From contig CALWXB010000004.1 of the NCBI GenBank assembly GCA_944385405.1, positions 20,601-84,600 of the forward strand: a stretch of 64,000 nucleotides of DNA. The letters run 5' to 3'. Under the pieces are notes generated by a model. The model saw only the letters and a list, made by a program, of their open reading frames with translations. It was not told the DNA's origin and made no database searches. The position numbers and the translations under genes are program-made. The DNA comes from an uncultured Oscillospiraceae bacterium (GTDB lineage: Bacteria > Bacillota > Clostridia > Oscillospirales > Oscillospiraceae). Positions 1-7,386 of the stretch are shown here, one piece after another; position 1 is the first letter of the stretch; each line of letters begins with the position of its first letter.

Positions 1-995
1 ATGACCCACAGGCTGGAGAGCCCTGTCTTGTCTCCCAGGATCTTGGGGCCGATGACGTTGCCGTCCAGCTGCTGGAGGGCCAGAACGAAGAGCACGAAAT
101 ACAGCGCCTTCAGCGGCGAGACCAGAAGGATCAGGAACGTGCTGGGGATGGCCCCCAGGAAGGGGCCGAAGAAGGGGATCACATTGGTGACGCCCACGAT
201 GACGGACACCAGGGGCGTGTAGGGGAAATTCAGGATACTGCAGCCGATAAAGCATAAAATACCGATGATGAGGGAGTCCAGCAGCTTTCCCCGGACAAAG
301 CCGGAGAAAATAGCGTCCGCCTTGGCCGCGCCCCGCAGCACCCAGGGGACGTTCTCCTGCGGCGCCAGGCCGTAGACCACCTTCCGGGCATAGGCGGCAC
401 AGCGTTCCTTGGTGGCCAGCAGATACACCGACACGATGACGCCCACCAGCAGATCGCCCAGGAAGGACACCATGGTCATGAGTCCCCCGGAGACCGCCAC
501 CATCAGCTGCTGGGCCTGGGGCAGCATGTCCCGGGTCACCCAGTTGCTCAGCTCCTCATAGATGCCGTCCATCTGCTGCGCCACCCACTGCTCCAGCGTG
601 GGGTTGCTCTCCAGCAGGTCCTCCACCCAGCCGCTGATGGTGCGGTAATAGGTCTCGGCGTTGGAGATGAGCTGCTGGACGCTTTTGTAGAGCTCCGGCA
701 TCAGCACCGAGGCCAGCAGGTAGAGCAGCAGCCCGATGACGGTCCAAGCCAGCAGGATGCTCACCGCCCGCATGGCCAGCCCCCGCCGGGGCGGAGCCTT
801 CCGGCGCAGGGCCAGCATCCCCCGTTCGAAATAGTTCACCATGGGAGCCAGCAGATAGGCCATCAGAGCGCCGTAGAGCACCGGGCGCAGTGCGGTGAGA
901 AACTGCCCGTAAAGAGGCGCATTATAAAAAAGCGTGATGGCGCCCACCACGCAGAAAAGCGTCAGTCCCAGCTTGATGTAACGGTTTTGCACCAT
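1..995 (-). CDS. AI-2E family transporter (PerM/YdiK type), 3' end outside window
   Basis: The reading frame starts at ATG 995 on the minus strand, with GGGAGG 8 nt upstream, and stays open to the left edge, so about 331 codons are visible and the C-terminus is missing. Hydrophobic helices lie near residues 8-50 and 72-95, followed by an amphipathic soluble stretch and further helices from about 165. The family signature is clear near residues 270-310: PFFGPFLGAIPS, then QQLDGNVIGPKILG. Members are inner-membrane proteins, some shown to export autoinducer-2 or to act as Na+/H+ antiporters; the substrate here is unknown. It is transcribed divergently from the lipid kinase. Confidence 0.9.
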   Translation of the reverse strand, partial: MVQNRYIKLGLTLFCVVGAITLFYNAPLYGQFLTALRPVLYGALMAYLLAPMVNYFERGMLALRRKAPPRRGLAMRAVSILLAWTVIGLLLYLLASVLMPELYKSVQQLISNAETYYRTISGWVEDLLESNPTLEQWVAQQMDGIYEELSNWVTRDMLPQAQQLMVAVSGGLMTMVSFLGDLLVGVIVSVYLLATKERCAAYARKVVYGLAPQENVPWVLRGAAKADAIFSGFVRGKLLDSLIIGILCFIGCSILNFPYTPLVSVIVGVTNVIPFFGPFLGAIPSTFLILLVSPLKALYFVLFVLALQQLDGNVIGPKILGDKTGLSSLWV

Positions 996-1043
996 GGCTC
1001 CGCCCTCCCTTTTCGAAAATATTCTACACGCCGCCATGGGGAA

Positions 1044-1072
1044 TTGCAATCCTCAGTTTCCCATGCTATACT
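1044..1072 (+). promoter_or_regulatory. Sigma-A promoter of the lipid kinase/Nudix pair
   Basis: TTGCAA (1044-1049), a 17-bp spacer and TATACT (1067-1072) lie about 50 bp before the lipid kinase start, in the gap between divergent genes. Confidence 0.65.
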
Positions 1073-1124
1073 GACTTTTACACTTCATTTATAAATGGTT
1101 TTTCCGGTTGGGAGGTCGGGTTTC

Positions 1125-2012
1125 ATGGATCGGAAAACACTTTTGATGATCATCAATCCCCGGGCCGGGCGCAGCAAGCCCATGGGTCCGCTGCTGGACG
1201 CGGCAACCGTTCTCTCCGAGGGCGGGTACCTGCTCTCCCTGCACAAGACATCCGCTCCCCGGGACGCCATGGTCCACGCCGCCAAATACGGCGGCGACTA
1301 CGACGTGGTGGTTGCAGTGGGCGGCGACGGCACTCTCAATGAGGTGGCCTGCGGACTGATGCAGCTGGAGCATCCGCCGCTGCTGGGCTATCTGCCCCAG
1401 GGCAGCACCAACGACTTCGCCGCCAGCCTGCAGATCCCCGCCGAACCCGCAGAGGCAGCCCGCCGCCTGCTCAGCAGCCGGCCCCGGCGTCTGGACGTGG
1501 GCCTTTGGAACCGGCGGCACTTCATGTACGTGGCCACCTTCGGTGCTTTCACCCGGACGTCCTATACCGCCCCCCAGGCCGCCAAGAATGCCCTGGGCCA
1601 CTTCGCCTACATCCTGGAGGGGATGAAGGACCTCAACTCCCTGCGCCCCTACCAGGTCCGCATCACCGCCGACGGGGAGACCCTGGACGGGGAATACCTC
1701 TTCGGCGCCGTGTCCAACTCCACCTCCATCGGCGGCCTCATGCGCCTGGACCCCCAGCGGGTGGTGCTGGACGACGGGAAATTCGAACTGCTGCTGGTGC
1801 CCAGCCCCAAAACGGCGGCGGACCTCCAGAACCTGGTCCGGGCCCTGCTGGAGCAGCGCTACGACGGCGGCGGCCTGATCTTCCGCCACATCTCCTCCCT
1901 CCACCTGGAAACGGACTCCGCCCCCGCCTGGTCCCTGGACGGGGAATACGCCCCCAGCTCCCCGGTGGTGGACATTGTCAACCGTCATCAGGCGCTGGAG
2001 GTGCTGCTGTGA
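1125..2012 (+). CDS. Diacylglycerol/lipid kinase family protein (DagK/YegS type)
   Basis: A 295-residue protein of the DAGK catalytic family, which transfers ATP gamma-phosphate to diacylglycerol or a related lipid at the inner face of the membrane. The nucleotide-binding motifs are present in order: IINPRAGR near residue 9, GGDGTLNE near 66, and the GSTNDFA segment near 93. The C-terminal half is the beta-sandwich lid typical of YegS and DgkB. I chose ATG 1125 because GGGAGGT lies just upstream; the in-frame upstream ATG at 1095 has no ribosome site. Its stop overlaps the start of the Nudix gene (GTGA), so the two are probably co-translated. The exact lipid cannot be read from sequence. Confidence 0.88.
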   Translation: MDRKTLLMIINPRAGRSKPMGPLLDAATVLSEGGYLLSLHKTSAPRDAMVHAAKYGGDYDVVVAVGGDGTLNEVACGLMQLEHPPLLGYLPQGSTNDFAASLQIPAEPAEAARRLLSSRPRRLDVGLWNRRHFMYVATFGAFTRTSYTAPQAAKNALGHFAYILEGMKDLNSLRPYQVRITADGETLDGEYLFGAVSNSTSIGGLMRLDPQRVVLDDGKFELLLVPSPKTAADLQNLVRALLEQRYDGGGLIFRHISSLHLETDSAPAWSLDGEYAPSSPVVDIVNRHQALEVLL

Positions 2013-2623
2013 ACGAGACGCTGCAGCAGCTGCAAAGCCGCTTCCGCGGCCGGGAGCCGGGCCTTTTGGGGGCATCCGCCTCCTACGCCGTCCTCTGCCC
2101 CCTGGTGGAGCGCCCCGACGGACTGCACCTGCTCTTTGAGGTCCGGGCGGCACAGGTGCGCCAGGGCGGCGAGGTGTGCTTTCCCGGCGGGCGGATGGAA
2201 GCAGGAGAGGATGACGCCGCCTGCGCCCTCCGGGAGACAGAGGAGGAGCTGGCCATCCCCCCCTCCAGCGTCACCGTGCTGGGCCGGCCGGATTTTCTGT
2301 GCAGCCAGCGCGGGTTCCTGCTCCGCCCGGTGCTGGGCCTGGTGTCGGCGGCGGGCATGGCCTGCCTGCATCCCTCCCCCGCAGAGGTGGCGGATACCTT
2401 TACCGTTCCTCTGGACTTTTTCCGCCACACGCCGCCGCAGGTGTACAGCTATGACCTCATCCCACAGGTACCGGAGGATTTTCCCTATGCCTCCGTGGGC
2501 ATCACCCCCGCTTACCCCTGGGGACGGGGCCACATGGAGGTGCCGGTGTGGCACTGGGAGGGCCGTGTGATCTGGGGCATAACCGCCCGCATCGTCCGTT
2601 CCCTGGTCCGGGAGGGTTTTTGA
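2009..2623 (+). CDS. Nudix hydrolase, CoA-pyrophosphatase-like
   Basis: A 204-residue Nudix protein with a GTG start that overlaps the stop of the lipid kinase by 4 nt. The Nudix box is intact from about residue 56: GGRMEAGEDD followed by the REtEEEL metal-binding helix. The preceding GGEVCFPGG segment resembles the NudL/NUDT7/NUDT8 branch, which cleaves CoA and acyl-CoA to phosphopantetheine and 3',5'-ADP. The branch assignment rests on this context and overall length; substrate specificity is inferred. It probably forms a two-gene operon ending at the hairpin at 2634. Confidence 0.85.
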   Translation: MNETLQQLQSRFRGREPGLLGASASYAVLCPLVERPDGLHLLFEVRAAQVRQGGEVCFPGGRMEAGEDDAACALRETEEELAIPPSSVTVLGRPDFLCSQRGFLLRPVLGLVSAAGMACLHPSPAEVADTFTVPLDFFRHTPPQVYSYDLIPQVPEDFPYASVGITPAYPWGRGHMEVPVWHWEGRVIWGITARIVRSLVREGF

Positions 2624-2633
2624 CAAATTGTAC

Positions 2634-2682
2634 AAAACCGCTTGTATGTATTCGTTTACGCGATCATACTAGCGGTTTTTTC
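2634..2682 (+). terminator. Rho-independent terminator after the Nudix gene
   Basis: A 15-bp stem (2634-2648 with 2665-2679, one mismatch) carries AAAACCGC at its base and is followed by a T-run. Confidence 0.8.
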
Positions 2683-2743
2683 GTACTTTTTACACGGTTT
2701 CAGTTCATTAATTTTGGCAATGCGCCCCATCGGTTTTAACGTT

Positions 2744-2772
2744 TTGACTTTCCGCCCCCCCTGCCCTATGAT
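2744..2772 (+). promoter_or_regulatory. Near-consensus promoter of the micro-peptide array
   Basis: TTGACT (2744-2749), a 17-bp spacer and TATGAT (2767-2772) form one of the strongest-looking promoters in the window. It would start a transcript near 2779 with a leader of about 70 nt before the 45-codon ORF. Confidence 0.75.
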
Positions 2773-2850
2773 AAAGGCACGGAAGGGGGAACGGCCTCCC
2801 CTCCGAGAAAACCTCAAAAGAGAATCCTGATCAAGAAGGAGTGGTTACAC

Positions 2851-2988
2851 ATGATGGACTGGATCCCCAATCGCCTGGTATATGAGAAGAAGCATTCCTG
2901 CTCCCCTTACGCAAGCTACGCCAGCGCAGCCCTGGCCAGCATGGGTTGCCGGATCCGGAACGGTTTGAAACTGGGCGCACTGCTGTGA
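2851..2988 (+). CDS. 45-residue small protein heading the micro-peptide array
   Basis: A short ORF with a good ribosome site (AAGGAG, 8 nt before ATG 2851) directly behind a strong promoter. It begins MMDWIPNRLVYEKK and has Cys at residues 17 and 33. Its C-terminal part (CRIRNGLKLGALL) resembles the IRNYVRFGG core of the four 23-residue peptides downstream, so it may be a longer, divergent relative. There is no signal peptide or recognisable domain. I do not recognise the family; coding status is inferred from promoter, ribosome site and this similarity. Confidence 0.6.
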   Translation: MMDWIPNRLVYEKKHSCSPYASYASAALASMGCRIRNGLKLGALL

Positions 2989-3070
2989 CTGCCGGACCCG
3001 CGTCCGCCCCAGCCGCCCAACGTCCGCGGCCGCCTCAAAGGCTGGCCGCCATATGAAAGGAGTTTTTCCC

Positions 3071-3142
3071 ATGAAGAACCTGAACAAGACTGTTTTTGCA
3101 AACGTCATCCGCAACTACGTCCGCTTCGGCGGCGTCCGCTAA
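3071..3142 (+). CDS. Micro-peptide 1 of tandem array (23 aa)
   Basis: ATG 3071 is preceded by AAAGGAG with about 9 nt spacing and encodes 23 residues with the shared core FANVIRNYVRFGG. It has five basic and no acidic residues, and phenylalanine, valine, isoleucine and tyrosine are spaced as in an amphipathic helix. No signal sequence, double-glycine leader or cysteine is present. Its TAA overlaps an ATG that opens an 8-codon mini-ORF running into the start of peptide 2. The function is unknown; size, charge and tandem copies recall leaderless bacteriocins or phenol-soluble modulins, which is analogy only. Confidence 0.7.
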   Translation: MKNLNKTVFANVIRNYVRFGGVR

Positions 3143-3164
3143 TGAACGAAAGGAGCGTACGATC

Positions 3165-3236
3165 ATGAAGAACCTCAACGACACCGCTTTTGCCTACGTC
3201 ATCCGCAACTACGTCCGCTTCGGCGGCGTCCGCTAA
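3165..3236 (+). CDS. Micro-peptide 2 of tandem array (23 aa)
   Basis: The second copy has the AAAGGAG ribosome site in the intercistronic link, ATG 3165 and 23 residues. It differs from copy 1 at positions 6, 8 and 11 (Asp, Ala, Tyr) and is identical from residue 12 to the end (VIRNYVRFGGVR). Net charge is about +3. Start-to-start distance from copy 1 is 94 nt. The only acidic residue among the four copies is here. Confidence 0.7.
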   Translation: MKNLNDTAFAYVIRNYVRFGGVR

Positions 3237-3258
3237 TGAACGAAAGGAGCGTACGATC

Positions 3259-3330
3259 ATGAAGAACCTCAACAACACCGCTTTTGCAAACGTCATCCGC
3301 AACTACGTCCGCTTCGGCGGCGTCCGCTGA
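3259..3330 (+). CDS. Micro-peptide 3 of tandem array (23 aa)
   Basis: The third copy starts again 94 nt after the previous one, with an identical upstream link and ribosome site. It is nearly identical to copy 2 at the nucleotide level, differing in the residues at positions 6 and 11 (Asn, Asn), which points to a recent tandem duplication. It ends in TGA rather than TAA. Net charge is about +4. Confidence 0.7.
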   Translation: MKNLNNTAFANVIRNYVRFGGVR

Positions 3331-3344
3331 ACGGAGGCCAGAGC

Positions 3345-3416
3345 ATGAAGGCGCTTTCCGCTTCCGCGTTTGCAGGCGTCATCCGGAACTTCCTCCGCTT
3401 CGGCGGTCATCGGTAA
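3345..3416 (+). CDS. Micro-peptide 4 of tandem array (23 aa, divergent)
   Basis: The fourth copy starts 86 nt after copy 3, with its own GGAGG site. The N-terminal part diverges (MKALSASAFAG) while the core VIRNFLRFGG and length 23 are kept. Conservative changes (Tyr to Phe, Val to Leu) with retained arginines indicate selection on an amphipathic cationic peptide rather than passive duplication. The unit then ends at a 12-bp terminator. Confidence 0.68.
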   Translation: MKALSASAFAGVIRNFLRFGGHR

Positions 3417-3460
3417 CCGGAGAGGCCGTACGCCTGAACCTCTGCAGCAACCGGATCCCA

Positions 3461-3496
3461 GGTCCCGCCGGCAGTCCGCCGGCGGGACCTTTTTTG
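3461..3496 (+). terminator. Terminator closing the micro-peptide unit
   Basis: A perfect 12-bp stem (3461-3472 with 3478-3489), a 5-nt loop, then a run of seven T. Confidence 0.92.
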
Positions 3497-3534
3497 CTTC
3501 TCTTTCCGCCGGAAACATGATACACTGATCGTAT

Positions 3535-3546
3535 CTCGATATCGAG
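3535..3546 (+). promoter_or_regulatory. 12-bp perfect palindrome over the ribosome site of the AlbA_2 gene
   Basis: CTCGATATCGAG is self-complementary and runs into the GAGGAGG ribosome site (3544-3550) of the next gene. It is a candidate autoregulatory operator or translational control element; no binding protein is shown. Confidence 0.4.
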
Positions 3547-3558
3547 GAGGCGGCAGAC

Positions 3559-4926
3559 ATGCTGGACTGGGACCACCTGGAAAAATACCGGGAGAACAAC
3601 CGTCTGGAGGCCAAGCGGGCCCAGGGCGGACTGCCCCGCAGCATCTGGGAGACCTACTCCGCCTTCGCCAACACCTTCGGCGGCATCATCCTGCTGGGCG
3701 TGGTGGAGGGGCCGGACAAGGCCTTCACCTCCGTCCCCCTGCCGGACCCGGATCAGCTGGCGGCGGACTTCTGGAACACCCTCAGCGCCCCGGGCACCGT
3801 CAGTGTCAACATTCTCAGCCATCAGGACGTTCAGGTGGTGGAAAGCGGCGGCAACCGCATCGTGGCCATCCAGGTGCCCCGGGCGGACCGCCACGACCGG
3901 CCGGTGTTCATCGGCCACGATCTCTTTTCCGGCACCTATCGCCGCAGCGGCGAGGGGGATTACCGCTGCACCGCCGAGGAGGTACGGAGCATGCTCCGGG
4001 ACCAGGCGGATCTCACACTGGACACCCGGCTGCTGCCCCGGCTGACGGAGGAGGCCTTTCACCCGGAGAGCGTGGCGCGTTACCGCGACCTTGCCCGGCG
4101 GCGCCACAGGAGCGAAGAGCCGGAGGCGCTGGACGATCCCGCCTTTCTCCACCGGGCGGGCGCCATGGCCCGGGACAGCCGGGGGCAGCTGCATCCCACG
4201 GCCGCGGGCCTTTTGATGCTGGGCCGGGAAGCGGAGATCCGCCGGGAATTCCCCGGATATTCCCTGGACTATCAGGAGTCCGGCGTTTCGGACGGCGTGC
4301 GGCTCCTCTCCGGCTCCGGGGACTGGAACGCCAACCTCCTCACCTTCTATTTCCGGGTCTACGGCCGCATCGTCCGGGATCTCCCCGGCGGAGAGGACGC
4401 CCCGGTGCGCCGGGCGGTGCGGGAGGCACTGGTGAACGCCCTGACCCATGCAGACTATTACGACCGCCGGGGCCTGGTGATCCAGAAGCTGCCCAACCAG
4501 ATCCGCATCGCCAATCCCGGCGCCTTCCGGGTAGACCCCCGGGAGGTGCTGGCCGGCGGCGTGTCGGACCCCCGGAATGCCGCGCTGATCCGCCTGTTCC
4601 GGCTCATCGGCGCCGCCGGCGGCGGTCTTTCCGGCATCCGGGCAGTCTGGCAGGCCCAGGGCTGGCAGGCGCCGGAGATCGTGGAGAGCTTCGGCCCGGA
4701 CCGCACCGTGCTGACGCTGCCCCTGCAGCCCGCCCAGGTCCCGCTCCCCGGCCCCCGGGAGCGGGTGATCGCCTTCCTCACCGACGCCGCGGCGGCGTCA
4801 GCATCGGAGATCGCCCACGCCGCCGGACCGGACTGCGGGGAGGCGCTGCTCTCCGCCATGGAGCGGGAGGGCGTACTGACCGCAGAGGATACGCCGGAGG
4901 GCCGGCGCTACCGGCTGCGGTGGTGA
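3559..4926 (+). CDS. AlbA_2/Schlafen-domain ATP-binding regulator
   Basis: A 455-residue protein with GAGGAGG 8 nt before ATG 3559. The N-terminal domain (about residues 10-130) is of the AlbA_2/Schlafen AAA_4 type: RLEAKRAQGGLP, then the ANTFGGIILLGV core and the RPVFIG...GTYRRSGEGDY segment. Residues 250-400 match the HATPase_c_4-type region (VREALVNALTHADYYDRRGLVIQ, with the helix retaining N and H), and the extreme C-terminus resembles a winged helix (ERVIAFLTDAAAASASEIAH). Such proteins are annotated as ATP-binding transcriptional regulators, and some sit in defence or stress loci. It follows the micro-peptide array, separated by a terminator. Role in relation to the peptides is unknown. 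Confidence 0.8.
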   Translation: MLDWDHLEKYRENNRLEAKRAQGGLPRSIWETYSAFANTFGGIILLGVVEGPDKAFTSVPLPDPDQLAADFWNTLSAPGTVSVNILSHQDVQVVESGGNRIVAIQVPRADRHDRPVFIGHDLFSGTYRRSGEGDYRCTAEEVRSMLRDQADLTLDTRLLPRLTEEAFHPESVARYRDLARRRHRSEEPEALDDPAFLHRAGAMARDSRGQLHPTAAGLLMLGREAEIRREFPGYSLDYQESGVSDGVRLLSGSGDWNANLLTFYFRVYGRIVRDLPGGEDAPVRRAVREALVNALTHADYYDRRGLVIQKLPNQIRIANPGAFRVDPREVLAGGVSDPRNAALIRLFRLIGAAGGGLSGIRAVWQAQGWQAPEIVESFGPDRTVLTLPLQPAQVPLPGPRERVIAFLTDAAAASASEIAHAAGPDCGEALLSAMEREGVLTAEDTPEGRRYRLRW

Positions 4927-5075
4927 CAGCGGGAGATTTTCATTGCACCGGCGGCAGCGGTATGGTATCATAGCTGCAAAGCAGGAACGGTCCTTTGCGC
5001 GCAGCCGGAAAACACAGCCTGCAGCCCCATGACAGCAAAGAAGCCGCGCACGCGGCATCCGGAAGGAGAGCACAT

Positions 5076-5672
5076 ATGAACAAGATCATCACCATCAGCC
5101 GGGAATACGGCGCCGGCGGCCACTCCATCGGCCGGCAGGTAGCCGAACAGCTGGGCATCCCCTTTTACGACCGGGACATCGTCCGGGAGACGGTGAAGGC
5201 CAGCGGCTTCGACATGGATACCGTGGAGCATGACCAGGAGGACGTCTCCCGGGCGGACTTTCTGTTCAAGAGCATCTGCTCCCTGTCCGCTCCCTCCTAC
5301 AACGACACCCAGGACGCCATCCACGAGGTGCAGCGGGCAGTGATCCTGCAGTTCGCCAAGGCGGGGCCCTGCGTGATCCTGGGCCGCTGCGCCGATGACA
5401 TCCTCCGCAAAGCCGGTGTGGAGTGCCTGAACGTGTTCATCCACGCCGACGATGTCCACCGGGCCGTGCGGGTCAGCGAGATCACCGGCTGCACCAATGC
5501 CACGGAACTGCAGAAGATGCTGGCCAAGAAGGATGGCAGCCGCCATACTTATTACACCCACTACACCGGCAAAAAATGGGGCGACAGCCGCAATTATCAC
5601 CTGACGCTGGACAGCGGCGCCCTGGGCTATGAGCGCTGCGTGCAGCTGATCGTGGCCGCCGCTGCGGACTGA
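5076..5672 (+). CDS. Cytidylate-kinase-like family protein
   Basis: 198 residues; ATG 5076 has GGAAGGAG upstream. The N-terminus MNKIITISREYGAGGHSIG is the P-loop of the cytidylate-kinase-like family common in Clostridia and Bacteroides. True cytidylate kinase (Cmk) is a related but distinct protein, so the CMP-phosphorylating role is uncertain. Further family segments (PFYDRDIV and CVILGRCADDIL) are visible. It stands alone, converging on rnj with a shared bidirectional terminator. Confidence 0.85.
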   Translation: MNKIITISREYGAGGHSIGRQVAEQLGIPFYDRDIVRETVKASGFDMDTVEHDQEDVSRADFLFKSICSLSAPSYNDTQDAIHEVQRAVILQFAKAGPCVILGRCADDILRKAGVECLNVFIHADDVHRAVRVSEITGCTNATELQKMLAKKDGSRHTYYTHYTGKKWGDSRNYHLTLDSGALGYERCVQLIVAAAAD

Positions 5673-5673
5673 C

Positions 5674-5723
5674 GATGCAAAAAGATCCCCGGCTCCTTCC
5701 GGAGCCGGGGATCTTTTTGCATC
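5674..5723. terminator. Bidirectional terminator between cytidylate-kinase-like gene and rnj
   Basis: A 23-bp perfect stem (5674-5696 with 5701-5723) around a TTCC loop, with A5/T5 tracts within the stem, serves both converging genes. Confidence 0.93.
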
Positions 5724-5727
5724 CGTT

Positions 5728-7386
5728 TTACAGCCGGGTCACAACGGGAATGACCATGGGGCTGCGCTTGGTATTTTTAAAGAGGTAGCTGCTCACGGCG
5801 GACTTCACGGTGCCCCGCAGCTCGCCGTCGTCCCGGGCACGCTTGCGGGAGACGGACTCCGCCGCCTCCAGAGCCACGCTCTGCAGTTCCTTCATGAGGT
5901 CGCCGGATTCTTTGACGTAGATGAAGCCCCGGGTGATGATCTCCGGCTCGCTGAGCAGCGCGCCGTCGTGGGCGGAGATGGGCATCACCACCACCACCAT
6001 GCCGTCCTCGGCCAGACGCTTGCGGTCCCGCATCACCACGGCGCCCACATCGCCCACGCCGGAGCCGTCCACATACACCTCTCCGGCAGGCACGCTGCCG
6101 CCGATCTTCAGTGTCTTGGCGGTCAGCTCGATGACGGAGCCGTTGTCGGCGATGGCGATGTGATTGCGGTCCATGCCCATATCCTGGGCCAGCTGGCTGT
6201 GGATCTGGAGCATCCGCTGCTCGCCGTGGAGGGGGATGAAGAAGCGGGGCCTGGTCAGGGCATGGATGATCTTGAGCTCCTCCTGGCAGGCGTGGCCGGA
6301 GACATGCAGGATGTCCGCACGGTCGTAGACCACCTTCACGCCCTTGCGGAAGAGCTCGTTGATGACCCGGGAGACGGTGACCTCATTGCCGGGGATGGCG
6401 GAAGCGGACAGGATCACCTTGTCCCCGGCGCCCAGCTCCACCTGCTTGTGGGTGGAGAAGGCCATGCGGTACAGGGCGCTCATCTCCTCGCCCTGGGAGC
6501 CGGTTGTGACGATGACCTGCTTGTTTTTGGGCAGGCCCTTGATCTTGTTGATGTCCACCAGCGTGTTCTTGGGCACCTTCATATAGCCCAGCTCCGTGGA
6601 GACCTTCATCATGTTCTCCATGGACCGGCCGGTGACGGCCACCTTCCGGCCGCACTGGGCGGCGGCGTCCAGCACCTGCTGGATACGGTGGACGTTGGAG
6701 GCGAAGGTGGTGACGATGATCCGGTCCTCGCAGTTCTGGAACTGCCGGACGAAGGTGGCGCCCACTGTCTTTTCCGAGGGGGTGAAGCCGGGGCGCTCCA
6801 CGTTGGTGGAGTCGGCACACAGCGCCAGCACGCCCTCCTTACCCAGCTCGCCCAGGCGGGCCAGGTCAATGACCTCCCCGTCGATGGGAGTGGAGTCGAT
6901 CTTGAAGTCGCCGGTGTGGACCACGGTGCCCATATGGGTGTGGATGGCAAAAGCCACGGAGTCGGCGATGGAGTGGTTCACATGGATGAACTCCACGGTG
7001 AATTTCCCAGCCCGGACAGACTTGCCCGGCTCCACCGTTACCAGCTTGGTGCTCTTGAGAAGGCCGTGCTCCTCCAACTTCAGCTTGATAAGCCCCGCAG
7101 TGAAACGGGTGCAGTAGATGGGCAGGTTGATCTGCTTGAGGACATAGGGGATGGCGCCTACGTGATCCTCGTGGCCGTGGGTGATAAACAGGCCCCGGAT
7201 CCGGGCGCGGTTTTTGATGAGGTAGCTGACGTCGGGGATGATGCAGTCGATGCCGTACATGTCGTCCCCGGGGAACGCCATGCCGCAGTCCACCACGATG
7301 ATCTCCCCGCCGCACTCGTAGGCGGTCATGTTCTTGCCGATCTCGTTGAGACCGCCCAGGGGGATGATTTTCAGTTTTTCTGCCAT
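5728..7386 (-). CDS. rnj: Ribonuclease J
   Basis: 552 residues from ATG 7386 (AAAAAGGAG upstream). A metallo-beta-lactamase/beta-CASP RNase with 5'-3' exo- and endonuclease activity in mRNA decay and rRNA maturation. The zinc-binding motif HGHEDH occupies residues 70-75, with further ligand regions VNHSIAD and HTGDFK. The C-terminal beta-CASP motif (HVSGHACQEEL) and the RNase J C-terminal domain follow. I rejected a longer in-frame start up to 7797, because the upstream stretch looks like leader, not protein. Only one copy is visible here, so J1 versus J2 cannot be decided. Confidence 0.95.
   Translation of the reverse strand: MAEKLKIIPLGGLNEIGKNMTAYECGGEIIVVDCGMAFPGDDMYGIDCIIPDVSYLIKNRARIRGLFITHGHEDHVGAIPYVLKQINLPIYCTRFTAGLIKLKLEEHGLLKSTKLVTVEPGKSVRAGKFTVEFIHVNHSIADSVAFAIHTHMGTVVHTGDFKIDSTPIDGEVIDLARLGELGKEGVLALCADSTNVERPGFTPSEKTVGATFVRQFQNCEDRIIVTTFASNVHRIQQVLDAAAQCGRKVAVTGRSMENMMKVSTELGYMKVPKNTLVDINKIKGLPKNKQVIVTTGSQGEEMSALYRMAFSTHKQVELGAGDKVILSASAIPGNEVTVSRVINELFRKGVKVVYDRADILHVSGHACQEELKIIHALTRPRFFIPLHGEQRMLQIHSQLAQDMGMDRNHIAIADNGSVIELTAKTLKIGGSVPAGEVYVDGSGVGDVGAVVMRDRKRLAEDGMVVVVMPISAHDGALLSEPEIITRGFIYVKESGDLMKELQSVALEAAESVSRKRARDDGELRGTVKSAVSSYLFKNTKRSPMVIPVVTRL

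Larger units (their letters stand above)
3071..3416 (+). repeat. Tandem array of four 72-nt micro-ORFs (period 94, 94, 86 nt)
   Basis: Four direct repeats each contain a ribosome site, a 23-codon ORF and the hairpin-forming segment CCGC-TTCG-GCGG at 3121, 3215, 3309 and 3395. Between copies 1/2 and 2/3 the link ATGAACGAAAGGAGC is identical. There are no spacers, so this is not a CRISPR array; the repeated unit is a gene. Confidence 0.85.

Noticed and set aside
2845-3302. Minus-strand ORFs across the micro-peptide array
   Set aside because: No ribosome sites, no promoter on that strand, and the repetitive frame arises from the plus-strand repeats.
3071-3416. Possible CRISPR-like direct repeats
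   Set aside because: Repeat units abut without unique spacers, are 86-94 nt long, and each contains an intact ORF and ribosome site.
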